NCBI RefSeq assembly: GCF_007826885.1
Contig: NZ_ML675592.1
Location: forward strand, 23,011 to 84,650
Direction of reading: 5' to 3'
DNA length: 61,640 nt
From: Candidatus Nitrosocosmicus arcticus
GTDB taxonomy: Archaea > Thermoproteota > Nitrososphaeria > Nitrososphaerales > Nitrososphaeraceae
In this document: positions 18,677 through 27,897 of the stretch, piece after piece
How positions within the stretch are numbered: position 1 is the stretch's first letter
Layout: every line of letters starts with the position of its first letter
Notes under the pieces: model-generated
Databases searched by the model: none
Seen by the model: the letters and a program-made list of their open reading frames with translations, nothing else
Told to the model about the DNA's origin: nothing
Translations under genes and position numbers: made by a program

Positions 18677-19753
18677 CTATGTCGATAATGACTTTTCAAA
18701 TACGGATATTACTTTATCATTCATCTCTGTATTTCCTATTGTAATTCTCATTGCTCCAGTGTAGTTTCCAAGGTCTCCAAAATTCTTTATCAGTATTCTT
18801 TCATCTAATAATTGGTTTTTGATTTTATTGTAGTGATTAAATGTTTGAAAGAAAAAGAAGTTAGAATCTGATTTAAATATTTTGATCTTGTCTAATTTAT
18901 TTAGCCTATCAAACATTTTTGATCTTTCTCTCTTTATTACTTCGATACTTCTATTTACAATCTGGATGTTTTCAAGTGATTCAATTGCCAATTGCATGGA
19001 GAAACTACTTAATGGGTACGGTAACTGAATATATTGATTGAAAACATCTGATATTTCTTCGTTAGACAAGATATATCCTATTCTTGCTCCAGCCAAACCA
19101 AAAGCTTTTGAAAATGTTCTCATAATTATAACATTATGATATTTTGTTACTATGTTGGACAAACTATATTCAGCAAATTCCACATAGGCTTCATCTATTA
19201 TTATCAACTTATCTTTTAAGATATCTATTATACTTGAAATATCGTCAAGTTTAAATTGATTTCCAGTAGGATTATTCGGTGATGCTATATATATAATATC
19301 ATAATCTTTCGCTTTCTTGATAAAGAGTTCAAGGTCAAAGGAATTATCAATAGCGGAAAGATCTATTAATTTCGTGGGTATTTTATACAGATTACATCTG
19401 TCTGTAAAATAAGAAAAGGTAGGGTTTATTGTTATGACCTTTTTTCCTTTGCCTATTGTTGATAATAACAAATCCATTATTTGGTCAGACCCATTACCTA
19501 TGCCAATATTTCTTGTATTTAGTTTAGTATAATCTGCTAATTTCATGTACAGTTTTTCAAACTGCTCTAATGGATATTCTCTAAAATCGCTTTCATGCAG
19601 AGATTTTGATGCGATTGATTTTATAAATCTCCGTTCTAAAACTAAATTTTCATTTGAATCTAGTTTATAGAAATCATGAATTTTTTCTGGCCTTTTATAA
19701 GGTTTGTGTGATTTAATGTGGGAAAGTTCCTTATCCAACCAATCCACCACCAT
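18677..19753 (-). CDS. hisC: Histidinol-phosphate aminotransferase
   Basis: 358 residues, a fold-type I PLP enzyme: YKLDSNENLVLERRF near the start, IGNGSDQIMDLLL, SPNNPTGNQFKLDDI, IIDEAYVEFAEYSL, and the PLP-lysine motif MRTFSKAFGLAGARIGY. It transaminates imidazole acetol phosphate to histidinol phosphate. It overlaps hisD by one base as the last gene of hisG-hisD-hisC. Confidence 0.95.
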   Translation of the reverse strand: MVVDWLDKELSHIKSHKPYKRPEKIHDFYKLDSNENLVLERRFIKSIASKSLHESDFREYPLEQFEKLYMKLADYTKLNTRNIGIGNGSDQIMDLLLSTIGKGKKVITINPTFSYFTDRCNLYKIPTKLIDLSAIDNSFDLELFIKKAKDYDIIYIASPNNPTGNQFKLDDISSIIDILKDKLIIIDEAYVEFAEYSLSNIVTKYHNVIIMRTFSKAFGLAGARIGYILSNEEISDVFNQYIQLPYPLSSFSMQLAIESLENIQIVNRSIEVIKRERSKMFDRLNKLDKIKIFKSDSNFFFFQTFNHYNKIKNQLLDERILIKNFGDLGNYTGAMRITIGNTEMNDKVISVFEKSLST

Positions 19754-21045
19754 TATTTTAACCTTCCATTTACCGCTTCATAATGATTAAATAATCCTTC
19801 TGTTGATGTTATTTCTTTTATGATTGGAGAGATTTTTTTTAAAGCGTCCTTTTTCATTTCTATCACATTTACCAGTTTAATAAAATCTAAAACAGATAGT
19901 GCTGATCTTGATTTTGCGAATCTGTAAGTTGGAAGTACATGATTAGAGCCAAGACAATAATCACTCACAGAGGAGGGAGTATATTCACCAATTAATATCA
20001 ATCCTGCATTATAAATCTCCTTTATTATTTTTTTATCGTTACTTGCAAATATTTCAAGGTGTTCAGGCGCAAATTCATTAATGAATTCAGTTATTTCTTC
20101 ATTATTTTCGCATAATGCTATGAATCCATTCTCCTTTATACTTTTTTCAACAAATTCTCTTCTAGGTATTTCATCTTCTTTAATTATTCTATTTAATTCT
20201 TCAGAAATCCTTGTGGCTGCCATTTTTGATTTCGTTACTACTCCACATAATGTATCTTCGCTGTGTTCTGCTTGTGAGATCAAGTCCAATGCAACATACC
20301 GTGGATTTGACTTTTCGTCAGCATATACTAGTAATTCGGTCGGACCGGCTATCATATCTATAGATACATCTTTTGATACCACTGATTTTGCAACGGACGC
20401 ATATACACCACCTGGTCCAACTATTTTATCCACTCTTTTTATAGTCTTTGTACCGTAAGCTAGTGCTGCTATTCCGTACGCACCACCTACCTTATAAAAC
20501 TCATCTACACCGCAGATGTCTCCTGCAACAAGAGTCAAAGGGTCCACCTTTCCATTTTTCATGGGTGGTGTAATAGCCACGATTTGCTTTACCCCTGCAA
20601 CTTTTGCTGGTATGGCGCACATTACTATTGTACTTGGATATCTAGCTTTCCCGCCTGGGATATAACATCCTACTCTGAAAATAGGCATTATTGTTTTGTT
20701 TATCTTGATTCCATCCGAATCAATTTTTATATTCTTAAGATTATCAATTACAGCTTTTTCACTTTTCTCTAATTTGGATTTCATGTATTTTATTATTCTT
20801 ATTTGCTTGGCTGAGACGTTTTCATAGGCTTCTTTAATTTCCGCTTTACTAACAACAAATGAATCAATCTTCACGTTTTCGTATTTCTCAATACATTTTG
20901 ATAATCCAACATCTCCATCTCTTCTTACGTCCTCAATGATTTTTAGAACATTCTTTGTTGGAATTGAAAGATCCTTATTCCAAGATCTTTCTCTTAATTC
21001 ATTAGCTTGATCTCGTGGTTCTCTAATTCTTATGATCTTAATCAA
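19753..21045 (-). CDS. hisD: Histidinol dehydrogenase
   Basis: 430 residues. It shows VGCYIPGGKARYPSTIVMCAIPAKVAGV, DKIVGPGGVYASVAKSVV, SIDMIAGPTELLVYADE, DLISQAEHSEDTLCGVV with zinc and catalytic ligands, and NHVLPTYRFAKSRSALSVLDF near the end. It makes the last two oxidations to histidine using NAD. It overlaps hisG by eight bases and hisC by one, a tight operon. Confidence 0.97.
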   Translation of the reverse strand: MIKIIRIREPRDQANELRERSWNKDLSIPTKNVLKIIEDVRRDGDVGLSKCIEKYENVKIDSFVVSKAEIKEAYENVSAKQIRIIKYMKSKLEKSEKAVIDNLKNIKIDSDGIKINKTIMPIFRVGCYIPGGKARYPSTIVMCAIPAKVAGVKQIVAITPPMKNGKVDPLTLVAGDICGVDEFYKVGGAYGIAALAYGTKTIKRVDKIVGPGGVYASVAKSVVSKDVSIDMIAGPTELLVYADEKSNPRYVALDLISQAEHSEDTLCGVVTKSKMAATRISEELNRIIKEDEIPRREFVEKSIKENGFIALCENNEEITEFINEFAPEHLEIFASNDKKIIKEIYNAGLILIGEYTPSSVSDYCLGSNHVLPTYRFAKSRSALSVLDFIKLVNVIEMKKDALKKISPIIKEITSTEGLFNHYEAVNGRLK

Positions 21046-22033
21046 ACTTTATTTCATCTTTATTATCTAGAATGATCTTATCCATTGATAATATTTGACT
21101 TGGTTCCAAAATTACCAACCCCTGAGCAACTTTTCTGATAGTTGGAATAAGTCTGATAAACTCATTTTTGTCTATTATGGTATTTACTCCATACCACCCC
21201 TCTTTACTTAAGTTACTTACAGTTGGACCTTTCAATGATGGGAGAATACTTAATAACTCTTCAAGATTGTCTTTTTCTACATTAACGAAAATATGTAAAT
21301 TTTTTCTTGCTTCTACTACTCCTCTCAATAAGACAATCATGTCTATTATTTTTTCCTTTTTTATAGGATCCTTTAGAGCATCTTTATTTGCTATAAGCAC
21401 TGCTGTAGATTCCATTACTTGATCTATGATCTTTAAATTATTTTGAATAAGAGTGGTCCCTGTTTCTGTAATGTCAAAAACTGCATCGACGTCTTCTGGA
21501 GGTTTTGCCTCTGTTGCTCCGAATGATAAAAAAATTTCTACCATTTTATTATTACCTGTCCTAGACCAAGGAGTTACTATTGTGGGTTCCAGATCTCCAA
21601 AGTATTTTTTATAACTCTCCTTTGATTTTATGTACGAGGATGCTGATTTTAGATATTCAGTTGAAAATCTCAAAGTCTTTTTGTTCTGAGCAAAATTAGC
21701 TATCAACTCATCAAGATTGTTAAACTCAAAAAATTCCGGAATAGCTATTACCTGCCTAACTTTGCCGTATTCTAAATCTAACAATACTTTGACGTCAGCA
21801 TTAGTTTCCTTTATCCAGTCTTTACCTGTTATTCCAACATCATGAAACCCCTCTTGTACGTACGTTGGAATTTCCTGAGGTCTTAGAATCTTGACTTCTA
21901 TGTCCGGGTCTGCAATCTTTACCCTGTATATTCTACCCCTCCCACTAACATTGCATTGCCATGCCTGTTCTATCATTTTAAAAGTAGCCTCTTCTATACT
22001 GCCTTTGGGCACCACGAATTTAATAAGACCCAT
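21038..22033 (-). CDS. hisG: ATP phosphoribosyltransferase (long form)
   Basis: 331 residues, so the long HisG with a C-terminal ACT-like regulatory domain. The catalytic domain has VPKGSIEEATFKMIEQA, DVGITGKDWIKE, and the substrate loop DAVFDITETGTTLIQNNLKIID. The C-terminal part contains HIFVNVEKDNLEELLSILPSLKGPTVSNL, the histidine-sensing fold. It catalyses the first committed step of histidine synthesis. First gene of hisG-hisD-hisC. Confidence 0.95.
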   Translation of the reverse strand: MGLIKFVVPKGSIEEATFKMIEQAWQCNVSGRGRIYRVKIADPDIEVKILRPQEIPTYVQEGFHDVGITGKDWIKETNADVKVLLDLEYGKVRQVIAIPEFFEFNNLDELIANFAQNKKTLRFSTEYLKSASSYIKSKESYKKYFGDLEPTIVTPWSRTGNNKMVEIFLSFGATEAKPPEDVDAVFDITETGTTLIQNNLKIIDQVMESTAVLIANKDALKDPIKKEKIIDMIVLLRGVVEARKNLHIFVNVEKDNLEELLSILPSLKGPTVSNLSKEGWYGVNTIIDKNEFIRLIPTIRKVAQGLVILEPSQILSMDKIILDNKDEIKFD

Positions 22034-22119
22034 ATTTGATACCTATATCGAATATACTAATTATTACTTTGTTTATTTGTTTTATTAATTCGACTTTCGT
22101 ATTCATTCGAGTTATAAGG

Positions 22120-23364
22120 CTACTTTTCTTTTAATGATTCTAGAATTTCCTTGGCCCTTGAAACCGATACAGTTCTCTCTTCGACCATTTTTCTGGAGAC
22201 CATTTCTATTTTGTCATTTGTAGCTCCTGCGATGATTGCAATATTTTTTGAGTGAAGTTTCATATGTCCCTTTTGAATACCTTCGTTTGATAATGCTCTT
22301 ATTGCTGAGAAATTCTGAGCTAATCCTGAAGCAGCCATAATAGTGGCTAATTCTTGCGAATTTGATATATTCATTAATTTCAAGCATGCTTTAACGATAG
22401 GATGTGTATTTGTTATCCCACCAATTATTCCCACTGCCATTGGAACTTCTATTTCTCCCACAAGGTCTCCATTAAAATCTTGATACCATTTAGTCAAAGA
22501 TCTGTATTGTCCATCTCTGCACGCATATGCATGACATCCTGCCTCAATAGCTCTAAAATCTTGACCAGTAGCTATTGCTACGCTATCAATCCCATTCATA
22601 ATTCCTTTATTATGAGTAACAGCTCTATACACATCAGTGAACGCCAGTGAATAAGCAAATAAAATCCTTTTAAGAATTTCTTCACCACCGATTAATTCTG
22701 TTGGAAATATAGCTCTGCACCTTACCAGGCGTTGCGTTGCATAATTAGATAAAATTTTTAGTATTACATTACAGCCTGTTAGTGATTCTAATTCGGGTGC
22801 AATAGCTTCACACATCGTATTAACAACATTTGCACCCATTGCATCTTTGGTATCTACCCGGATTTCTATTATTATCATCAGTCCGAGTTTGTTTATGCTT
22901 TCATCATTGACTTGTTTAATTTTAATGTCTAAACATTTCGCGAATTTGCTTTTAGTATTTGCTAGAGATATTATTTCAATCTTATTATCTGATATCAACT
23001 CAATTAGATCTTGAACTTCTGTTTGATCGTATGAGCTATTTGGGATTAATTGAATTTGCCCTATCATGATAGAATCATCTGCGTAAGCCATAAAGCCTCC
23101 GCCTTTACTTGCTATCTTTGCGGCGTTGCTTGCAGCAGCTATTACAGATGGCTCTTCTATTGCCATCGGAATTAAATACTCCTTATTGTTGATGACAAAG
23201 TTATTTGCTATTCCGATAGGGAGTGGAAAAATTCCAATAGCGTTTTCTATCATCCCATCGATATTATTAAATTTAAATATTGATGTATTTCTAAATAAAT
23301 CAATTTCGTTATCATCCAAGCTTGTTTTTAACTTGATATATCGAAGTCTTTCTTCATGAGTCAT
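22120..23364 (-). CDS. hmgA: Class II hydroxymethylglutaryl-CoA reductase
   Basis: 414 residues. The sequence follows the class II (Pseudomonas mevalonii type) enzyme along its length: DGMIENAIGIFPLPIGIANNFVIN, MAIEEPSVIAAASNAAKI, DAMGANVVNTMCEAIAPELE, the catalytic Lys in THNKGIMNGIDSVAIATGQDFRAIEAG, and His in NEGIQKGHMKLHSKNIA. It likely makes mevalonate for archaeal lipids, since no catabolic partner genes are nearby. Most archaea use class I, so class II here is notable. Confidence 0.93.
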   Translation of the reverse strand: MTHEERLRYIKLKTSLDDNEIDLFRNTSIFKFNNIDGMIENAIGIFPLPIGIANNFVINNKEYLIPMAIEEPSVIAAASNAAKIASKGGGFMAYADDSIMIGQIQLIPNSSYDQTEVQDLIELISDNKIEIISLANTKSKFAKCLDIKIKQVNDESINKLGLMIIIEIRVDTKDAMGANVVNTMCEAIAPELESLTGCNVILKILSNYATQRLVRCRAIFPTELIGGEEILKRILFAYSLAFTDVYRAVTHNKGIMNGIDSVAIATGQDFRAIEAGCHAYACRDGQYRSLTKWYQDFNGDLVGEIEVPMAVGIIGGITNTHPIVKACLKLMNISNSQELATIMAASGLAQNFSAIRALSNEGIQKGHMKLHSKNIAIIAGATNDKIEMVSRKMVEERTVSVSRAKEILESLKEK

Positions 23365-23403
23365 ATCTCTTAATTTTTTTTTTATCCAAATTTTTACTCA
23401 TTT

Positions 23404-24507
23404 TTACTCATTTTTAACTATTTTTAAGATTTTATCGGCACCAGCGTTATCAAAAAAATCTCTATTGTTGGTTATCAGATATAATGAGCCATTGTTATCT
23501 TCTACTACATCTTTAATTTTACCATATCCAGTTAATATTGAAGATTGATCTTTTGAAATGGGATCAATACTTCTTAAATGTTCCCCTTTTAAAGTAGCCA
23601 CAATTAATTTTCCATAATAATTTAGTTCAGTAGAATTGCTTATCAAAATTCCAGCGGGATATATAGAAGGAGTAAAACAGAATTTTGCATTAATGAATAA
23701 ACTTTCTTCTAAATTACCACACTCCTCTATTGGCCAGCCATAATTCTCACCTGGTTTGATCACGTTGATTTCGTCATTTCCAATCCTGCCAGCTTCACTA
23801 GCATACATTGTATTATTGTTAAAATCCCATGTAATGCCTACAACATTTCGGTGTCCATATGAATAAATTGAAGAGTTAGGGAATGGGTTGTCATTAGGTG
23901 TGGTACCATCATAGTTTATACGGAGTATTTTTCCTGCTAAACTAGATAAATTCTGAGATAACTCTGAATTTGTAGTATCTCCAACACTTATGTACAATTT
24001 TCCATCCGGTCCAAACTTTAATACCCCACCATTATGGAGTTTTGAAGCCGGTAGGTTATCAATTACTGTCTCTGTTTCACTGAGTGAGTTATTTTTTTCT
24101 TGTAATCGAATTACCTTGTTGAATGTCTGATTATCATTATTTTTATAAGTATAATAAAGATACAAATAGTGATTATTAACGAATTGAGGATGAATTGCTA
24201 ATCCTAATAGTCCTGCGCCTTCATCAAAATAATTACCAGTTACTTCGTAATTATTCAGCTGCGATCCGTTACTATTAAAAATTAATGTTTTTCCTGTCTG
24301 TTCTGTTATTACGATTCTTTTATCCGGTAAAACTGCTAGACCTGTGGGAAACTCTAGACCATCTGCTATAGCTTTGACAGAAGATGCCCTATCTTCTGCG
24401 TACGGTGAAGGTAAAAGGATCGTTGTATCTGAAGGAGTATTTAGTATTGTTAATGCACTTATTATTACAACTATGATTCCAATTACTATGACTATATATT
24501 TATTCAT
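23404..24507 (-). CDS. PQQ-type sugar dehydrogenase-like beta-propeller (exported)
   Basis: 367 residues. A hydrophobic N-terminal segment (YIVIVIGIIVVIISALTIL) anchors or exports it. The rest is a six-bladed propeller of the glucose/sorbosone dehydrogenase family: LEFPTGLAVLPDKRIVITEQTG, GLLGLAIHPQFVNNHYLYLYYT, LHNGGVLKFGPDGKLYISVGD, SYGHRNVVGITWDF, GRIGNDEINVIKPGENYGWP. In soluble aldose dehydrogenases these blocks carry the catalytic His and the PQQ/calcium site. PQQ synthesis genes are not in the window, so cofactor use is unproven. It probably acts outside the membrane. Confidence 0.88.
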   Translation of the reverse strand: MNKYIVIVIGIIVVIISALTILNTPSDTTILLPSPYAEDRASSVKAIADGLEFPTGLAVLPDKRIVITEQTGKTLIFNSNGSQLNNYEVTGNYFDEGAGLLGLAIHPQFVNNHYLYLYYTYKNNDNQTFNKVIRLQEKNNSLSETETVIDNLPASKLHNGGVLKFGPDGKLYISVGDTTNSELSQNLSSLAGKILRINYDGTTPNDNPFPNSSIYSYGHRNVVGITWDFNNNTMYASEAGRIGNDEINVIKPGENYGWPIEECGNLEESLFINAKFCFTPSIYPAGILISNSTELNYYGKLIVATLKGEHLRSIDPISKDQSSILTGYGKIKDVVEDNNGSLYLITNNRDFFDNAGADKILKIVKNE

Positions 24508-24763
24508 CTTATCTTATAACCTACAAGTTGTGTTAGAGTCAATATAAAATATTATTTTATAGCAAATTTTAAAGTTCTTTTATGTTTCTATGTCCACGTC
24601 GACTCTGCTAACTCCCCATATGATTGACATACAACTTATACCATGATTTTTTTGTTTTTTCATTTGATTTGCATAATATTTAACTATATGATCTTTCATG
24701 CCGAATTGGAAAATAATAAGAATGTTGTGCTGGTACCCCCATCAATCAAATTTAAATTTTCAG

Positions 24764-24901
24764 CGCAGATGAGGAGATTTGAACTCCTGATCGCCATACG
24801 GCGAATCGGCTTTCTTTTAATCTACCTTGTTATTGACTCAAGGCCGACGCATTACTATGGTCCTAATAACTGCATTAGGATGACCACTCTGCCACATCTG
24901 C
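24764..24901 (-). tRNA. tRNA-Ser(TGA) with two introns
   Basis: On the minus strand the acceptor GCAGATG (24901-24895) pairs with CATCTGC (24771-24765); discriminator G is at 24764 and CCA is not encoded. The T-arm is AGGAG TTCAAAT CTCCT, and the variable arm CGCC/GGCG is long. The anticodon stem TCGGC/GCCGA flanks CT-TGA-G, giving anticodon TGA at 24838-24840, serine with G73. An intron of about 25 nt (24812-24836) lies at 37/38. In the D-loop a second intron of about 26-28 nt (near 24855-24882) forms a clear bulge-helix-bulge: GTGG/CCAT central helix, 3-nt bulges TCA and AGT, and a 7-bp inner stem TCCTAAT/ATTAGGA. Confidence 0.9.
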
Positions 24902-25279
24902 ACTAAAACTAATTATTATTGCCCTCTATTATATTTTAACACACATTGTACTTTGTATCCGACTTCATTTAGGAGATCAGTCAGGCCCCACCCCTTATGC
25001 CATGGTTTATGTTTAATCTTAAAGTAGTATAAAAAATCTAAAATATTGAACGTTTACTAATTCGTTATGTATTTCCGGATAAATGGTTGGGTCATCACAA
25101 TAAAGGTTTATACTTTAGAATATTGAATCACAAACTGGTTAGGTCCTTGATTACCTTTTTTGTCCTGATATTTATTAATGTGCACTGTATGTAATGAACA
25201 AAATAAAATGATAGATTTCTTATTATTTAATCCCGTTTATTACTGATTTTTATATCTGTTTGATAATAATTATCAAATA
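24902..25279. other. Intergenic region between tRNA-Ser(TGA) and the DegT gene
   Basis: 378 bases with no ORF, tRNA or strong hairpin recognised. It holds the upstream region of the tRNA on the minus strand and, close to 25250, the promoter of the aminotransferase on the plus strand. Confidence 0.5.
25245..25256 (+). promoter_or_regulatory. TATA-like box of the DegT-family gene
   Basis: ttttatatctgt lies about 24-35 bases before ATG 25280, which is the spacing of a leaderless archaeal transcript. This supports the chosen start. Confidence 0.45.
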
Positions 25280-26401
25280 ATGATTCCCATAAATAAGCCG
25301 TGGTTGGATGACGATGCTAAACAAGAAGTTTTGAAAGTACTTGATGAAAATGCATTGACTTCTCCTGCTAAGAATGGTGGAAAACGGGTTCAAGAATTTG
25401 AGAATCTCTTAAAATCGTATCTTAAAGTGAAGCATGTAATCGCTGTTAATTCGGGAACATCTGCTATACACGCCTCTTTGTTGTCTTTGGGAGTTAAACC
25501 AGGCGACGAAGTAATTCTTCCATCCTTTACTTTTGTAGCTACAGCCAATTCAGTTATTGCTACGGGAGCAAAACCTGTTTTTGTCGATATAAACAAGAAT
25601 GACTACACAATAGACGTTTCAGATATTGAAAAAAAAATTAATAACAACACTAAAGCAATTATTCCAGTTCATCTTTACGGTCATCCTTCTGATATGGATG
25701 AGATCAATTCTATTGCAAAAGATAATTCATTACAAGTTGTAGAAGATTCATGTCAATCATTAGGTTCTTTGTATGATCAAAAACAAACTGGTACCATAGG
25801 AAATTTGGGTTGTTTTAGTTTTTATGCCAGTAAAGTACTCACGACTGGAGAAGGGGGGGCAATTGTTACTAACGATGACAATCTATATGAAAAATTGCTA
25901 ATGATAAGAAACCATGGTATGATTCATGGGTATGATACGCAGATATTTGGTCTGAACATGAGGTTACCCGAAGTAAGTGCCGCCATCGGAATATCTCAGA
26001 TGCGAAAGCTAGACAGGATGCTAAAAATGAGAAAAACAAATGCAGAATTATTGTTTGATGGTTTGAAGAAATTTGAACAAAAAGGCTTACTCACATTGCC
26101 TTATGAACCTGAGAATAAAAAATTCAATTGGTATCTCTTTACTATCGGGTTCAAGGAAAATTCTCAACGAGAGTTGATCAAAAATAATCTTATTGAAGAA
26201 GAAATTGGTGCTACTGTCTATTATGATCCACCGATACATAAGACTCCTTATTATAGTCACTCCGATGATCTTAGCTCTGATACTTTTCTTTCTAATACCG
26301 TTTGGGCTTGGAATCATGTATTGTCATTGCCTGTTCACCCGCTGATAACTGAAAACGATATAAACAAAATTCTAAAAACATTCGAGAATAGTCTACAGTG
26401 A
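25280..26401 (+). CDS. DegT/DnrJ/EryC1/StrS aminotransferase
   Basis: 373 residues of the sugar aminotransferase family: IPINKPWLDDDAKQEVLKVL, VIAVNSGTSAIHASLLSLGVKPGDEVILPSFTFVATANSV, VIPVHLYGHPSDMDEI-type block, VVEDSCQSLGSLY, and the PLP lysine in FSFYASKVLTTGEGGAIVTND. These enzymes transaminate keto-sugar nucleotides for surface glycans. No sugar nucleotide genes adjoin, so the substrate is unknown. It stands alone. Confidence 0.92.
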   Translation: MIPINKPWLDDDAKQEVLKVLDENALTSPAKNGGKRVQEFENLLKSYLKVKHVIAVNSGTSAIHASLLSLGVKPGDEVILPSFTFVATANSVIATGAKPVFVDINKNDYTIDVSDIEKKINNNTKAIIPVHLYGHPSDMDEINSIAKDNSLQVVEDSCQSLGSLYDQKQTGTIGNLGCFSFYASKVLTTGEGGAIVTNDDNLYEKLLMIRNHGMIHGYDTQIFGLNMRLPEVSAAIGISQMRKLDRMLKMRKTNAELLFDGLKKFEQKGLLTLPYEPENKKFNWYLFTIGFKENSQRELIKNNLIEEEIGATVYYDPPIHKTPYYSHSDDLSSDTFLSNTVWAWNHVLSLPVHPLITENDINKILKTFENSLQ

Positions 26402-26490
26402 ATCAACAATATTACACGAATTAGTGGAACTGGGGTTTTCTCTTAATAAATACCATTTTTATATGAGTTATTAAATCGGTTTTAATGTAA

Positions 26491-27030
26491 ATGAAATTAA
26501 CCATAGAAAAAGATGAATTACTTTCTAGGAGGTTTTACCTAGTCATTTTTTATTTATGTGCATTTTTTATGGCAACAATTACTTTTTATTCATTATATGT
26601 AAGCCTTGATGAATATTTGAATACTGGAAAGGTCATAATAGGGGAGGTATTGGTTAATACCGAATTTCCTGTTAAAGGGCTAGCAAAATTGGTAACCTAT
26701 CTTATGATCGTGTCTGTGGTAGCTTGGTATTGCGTTACTAAACTTGGAGCAGATAAGGTAAAAAACATACCAAAAAGTGTAAGATCCATTTTGCAATTGA
26801 TTGTTCTTGCAATACTAATACTTTCAATTTATGAATTCTTCTATAATTTTATAATATGGAACGCATTAATCACTGCTGATTTAATCAACGGTGAGTTAAG
26901 ATTGGATGATTTATTTATGCCCTATCCTAATCCTGATACCCCGTGGAACTTGGTATTTGCTACAAAGATGTCTTTGGCCGCTTTGATTATTTCTGCTCAT
27001 GGTTTCTACATGATATCAAAAAGAACCTGA
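26491..27030 (+). CDS. Four-helix membrane protein of unknown function
   Basis: 179 residues with hydrophobic segments at about 16-38 (FYLVIFYLCAFFMATITFY), 68-85 (VTYLMIVSVVAWYCV), 98-118 (ILQLIVLAILILSIYEFF) and 154-172 (MSLAALIISAHGFYMI). The loop before the last helix is rich in Pro and Asp (MPYPNPDTPWN). It follows DegT after about 90 bases with its own short leader. I do not recognise the family; a thaumarchaeal membrane protein. Confidence 0.65.
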   Translation: MKLTIEKDELLSRRFYLVIFYLCAFFMATITFYSLYVSLDEYLNTGKVIIGEVLVNTEFPVKGLAKLVTYLMIVSVVAWYCVTKLGADKVKNIPKSVRSILQLIVLAILILSIYEFFYNFIIWNALITADLINGELRLDDLFMPYPNPDTPWNLVFATKMSLAALIISAHGFYMISKRT

Positions 27031-27203
27031 GAAGCTGAGAAACGATGAAACTTTGGGGTTAGAAATTGATACCTGTTTAATTCAATAAACAGTTAGTTAT
27101 CATTATGGCTGCTGTTGCACTGTCTAATTCATTTTATGAGATTTTCATGCCCCCATATTAAAAGCAAATAAGATTTTATTACAGAAAACTGAAAAATTTT
27201 ACC

Positions 27204-27359
27204 ATGGGTAATATTGATAAAAAGAGTATTCAATTAACCGAAAAAGAGTGGCAGGTAATACTTGATTCTTTGAGCAATACTATTTTTAACGAAGAAATAA
27301 CTGAAGAAGCCAGAAAAAATGCTAAAGATTTATTTCTCAAAATAAATAAGAATATCTAA
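27204..27359 (+). CDS. Small hypothetical protein (51 residues)
   Basis: An ATG start in accatggg, 51 codons and a taa stop. The product reads MGNIDKKSIQLTEKEWQVILDSL, then two more helices ending in KDLFLKINKNI. It is rich in Lys, Glu and Asn with amphipathic spacing, so a small helical protein is plausible. A TATA-like region lies near 27170. No family recognised. Confidence 0.5.
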   Translation: MGNIDKKSIQLTEKEWQVILDSLSNTIFNEEITEEARKNAKDLFLKINKNI

Positions 27360-27397
27360 TTTTAAAGGTATAATATATAATTAAAGCAAATTAGTAG

Positions 27398-27420
27398 AAT
27401 AGGTCACCTTTAGACCTATT
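27398..27420 (+). other. Hairpin AATAGGTC/GACCTATT
   Basis: A perfect 8-bp inverted repeat (27398-27405 with 27413-27420) around a 7-base loop, about 40 bases after the stop of the 51-residue gene. The following sequence is AT-rich. It may help end or stabilise that transcript; it is also symmetric enough to be a protein binding site. Confidence 0.5.
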
Positions 27421-27597
27421 ATTTAAGATAGAGTTTCTATTTTGATCTATTTCTGATGGTTTATCTTGAATGTAAAGGAAATTTATCATATTTGTAGCAA
27501 GTATTGAGTTTCTTTATCACATTTACTTAATCTTTAGTTGGATCTATTCTATAATATGTTAGATGTGTTGGAAACAAAACGGATTTTCGTTATTTGC

Positions 27598-27653
27598 TAT
27601 ATATAAAACCTAACATTCCAATAAAAAATGTCAATATCGACATTCAATTAGGT
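27598..27653 (+). ncRNA. Possible small RNA: TATA-like box followed by nested hairpin
   Basis: tatatataaaa at about 27598-27608 is followed by nested inverted repeats: ACCTAA (27608-27613) with TTAGGT (27648-27653) outside, and AATGTC (27627-27632) with GACATT (27639-27644) inside. No ORF follows. This could be an independent small RNA or just a regulatory hairpin; the call is tentative. Confidence 0.2.
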
Positions 27654-27897
27654 CAGGTTTTTTCCCTGTTTAACTAACGCTTATATTCTAGTAGTTTACA
27701 AAAGGACTGTATCCGTTGTATTGATTGATTGTGATTTATTATATTATACAGATCATTAAACAACTAGCCAATACGGAGAGAAATTAAAATGCATGTGAGC
27801 AGAGTCATCCTATAATTCCGACTACGCAATACTCTTGATCTCATAATCATATTTTTAAAAATACCGTCAAAATTCAAGATTCAATTATAGTTCCAAT

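Larger units (their letters stand above)
27360..27897. other. Intergenic region with two hairpins
   Basis: 538 bases between convergent genes. It contains a strong hairpin at 27398-27420 and a promoter-like and hairpin pair at 27598-27653 (listed separately). The remaining part has no ORF above 30 codons that looks coding. Confidence 0.5.

Noticed and set aside
24643-24906. 87-codon plus-strand ORF
   Set aside because: It runs across the whole tRNA-Ser(TGA) on the opposite strand, so coding is unlikely.
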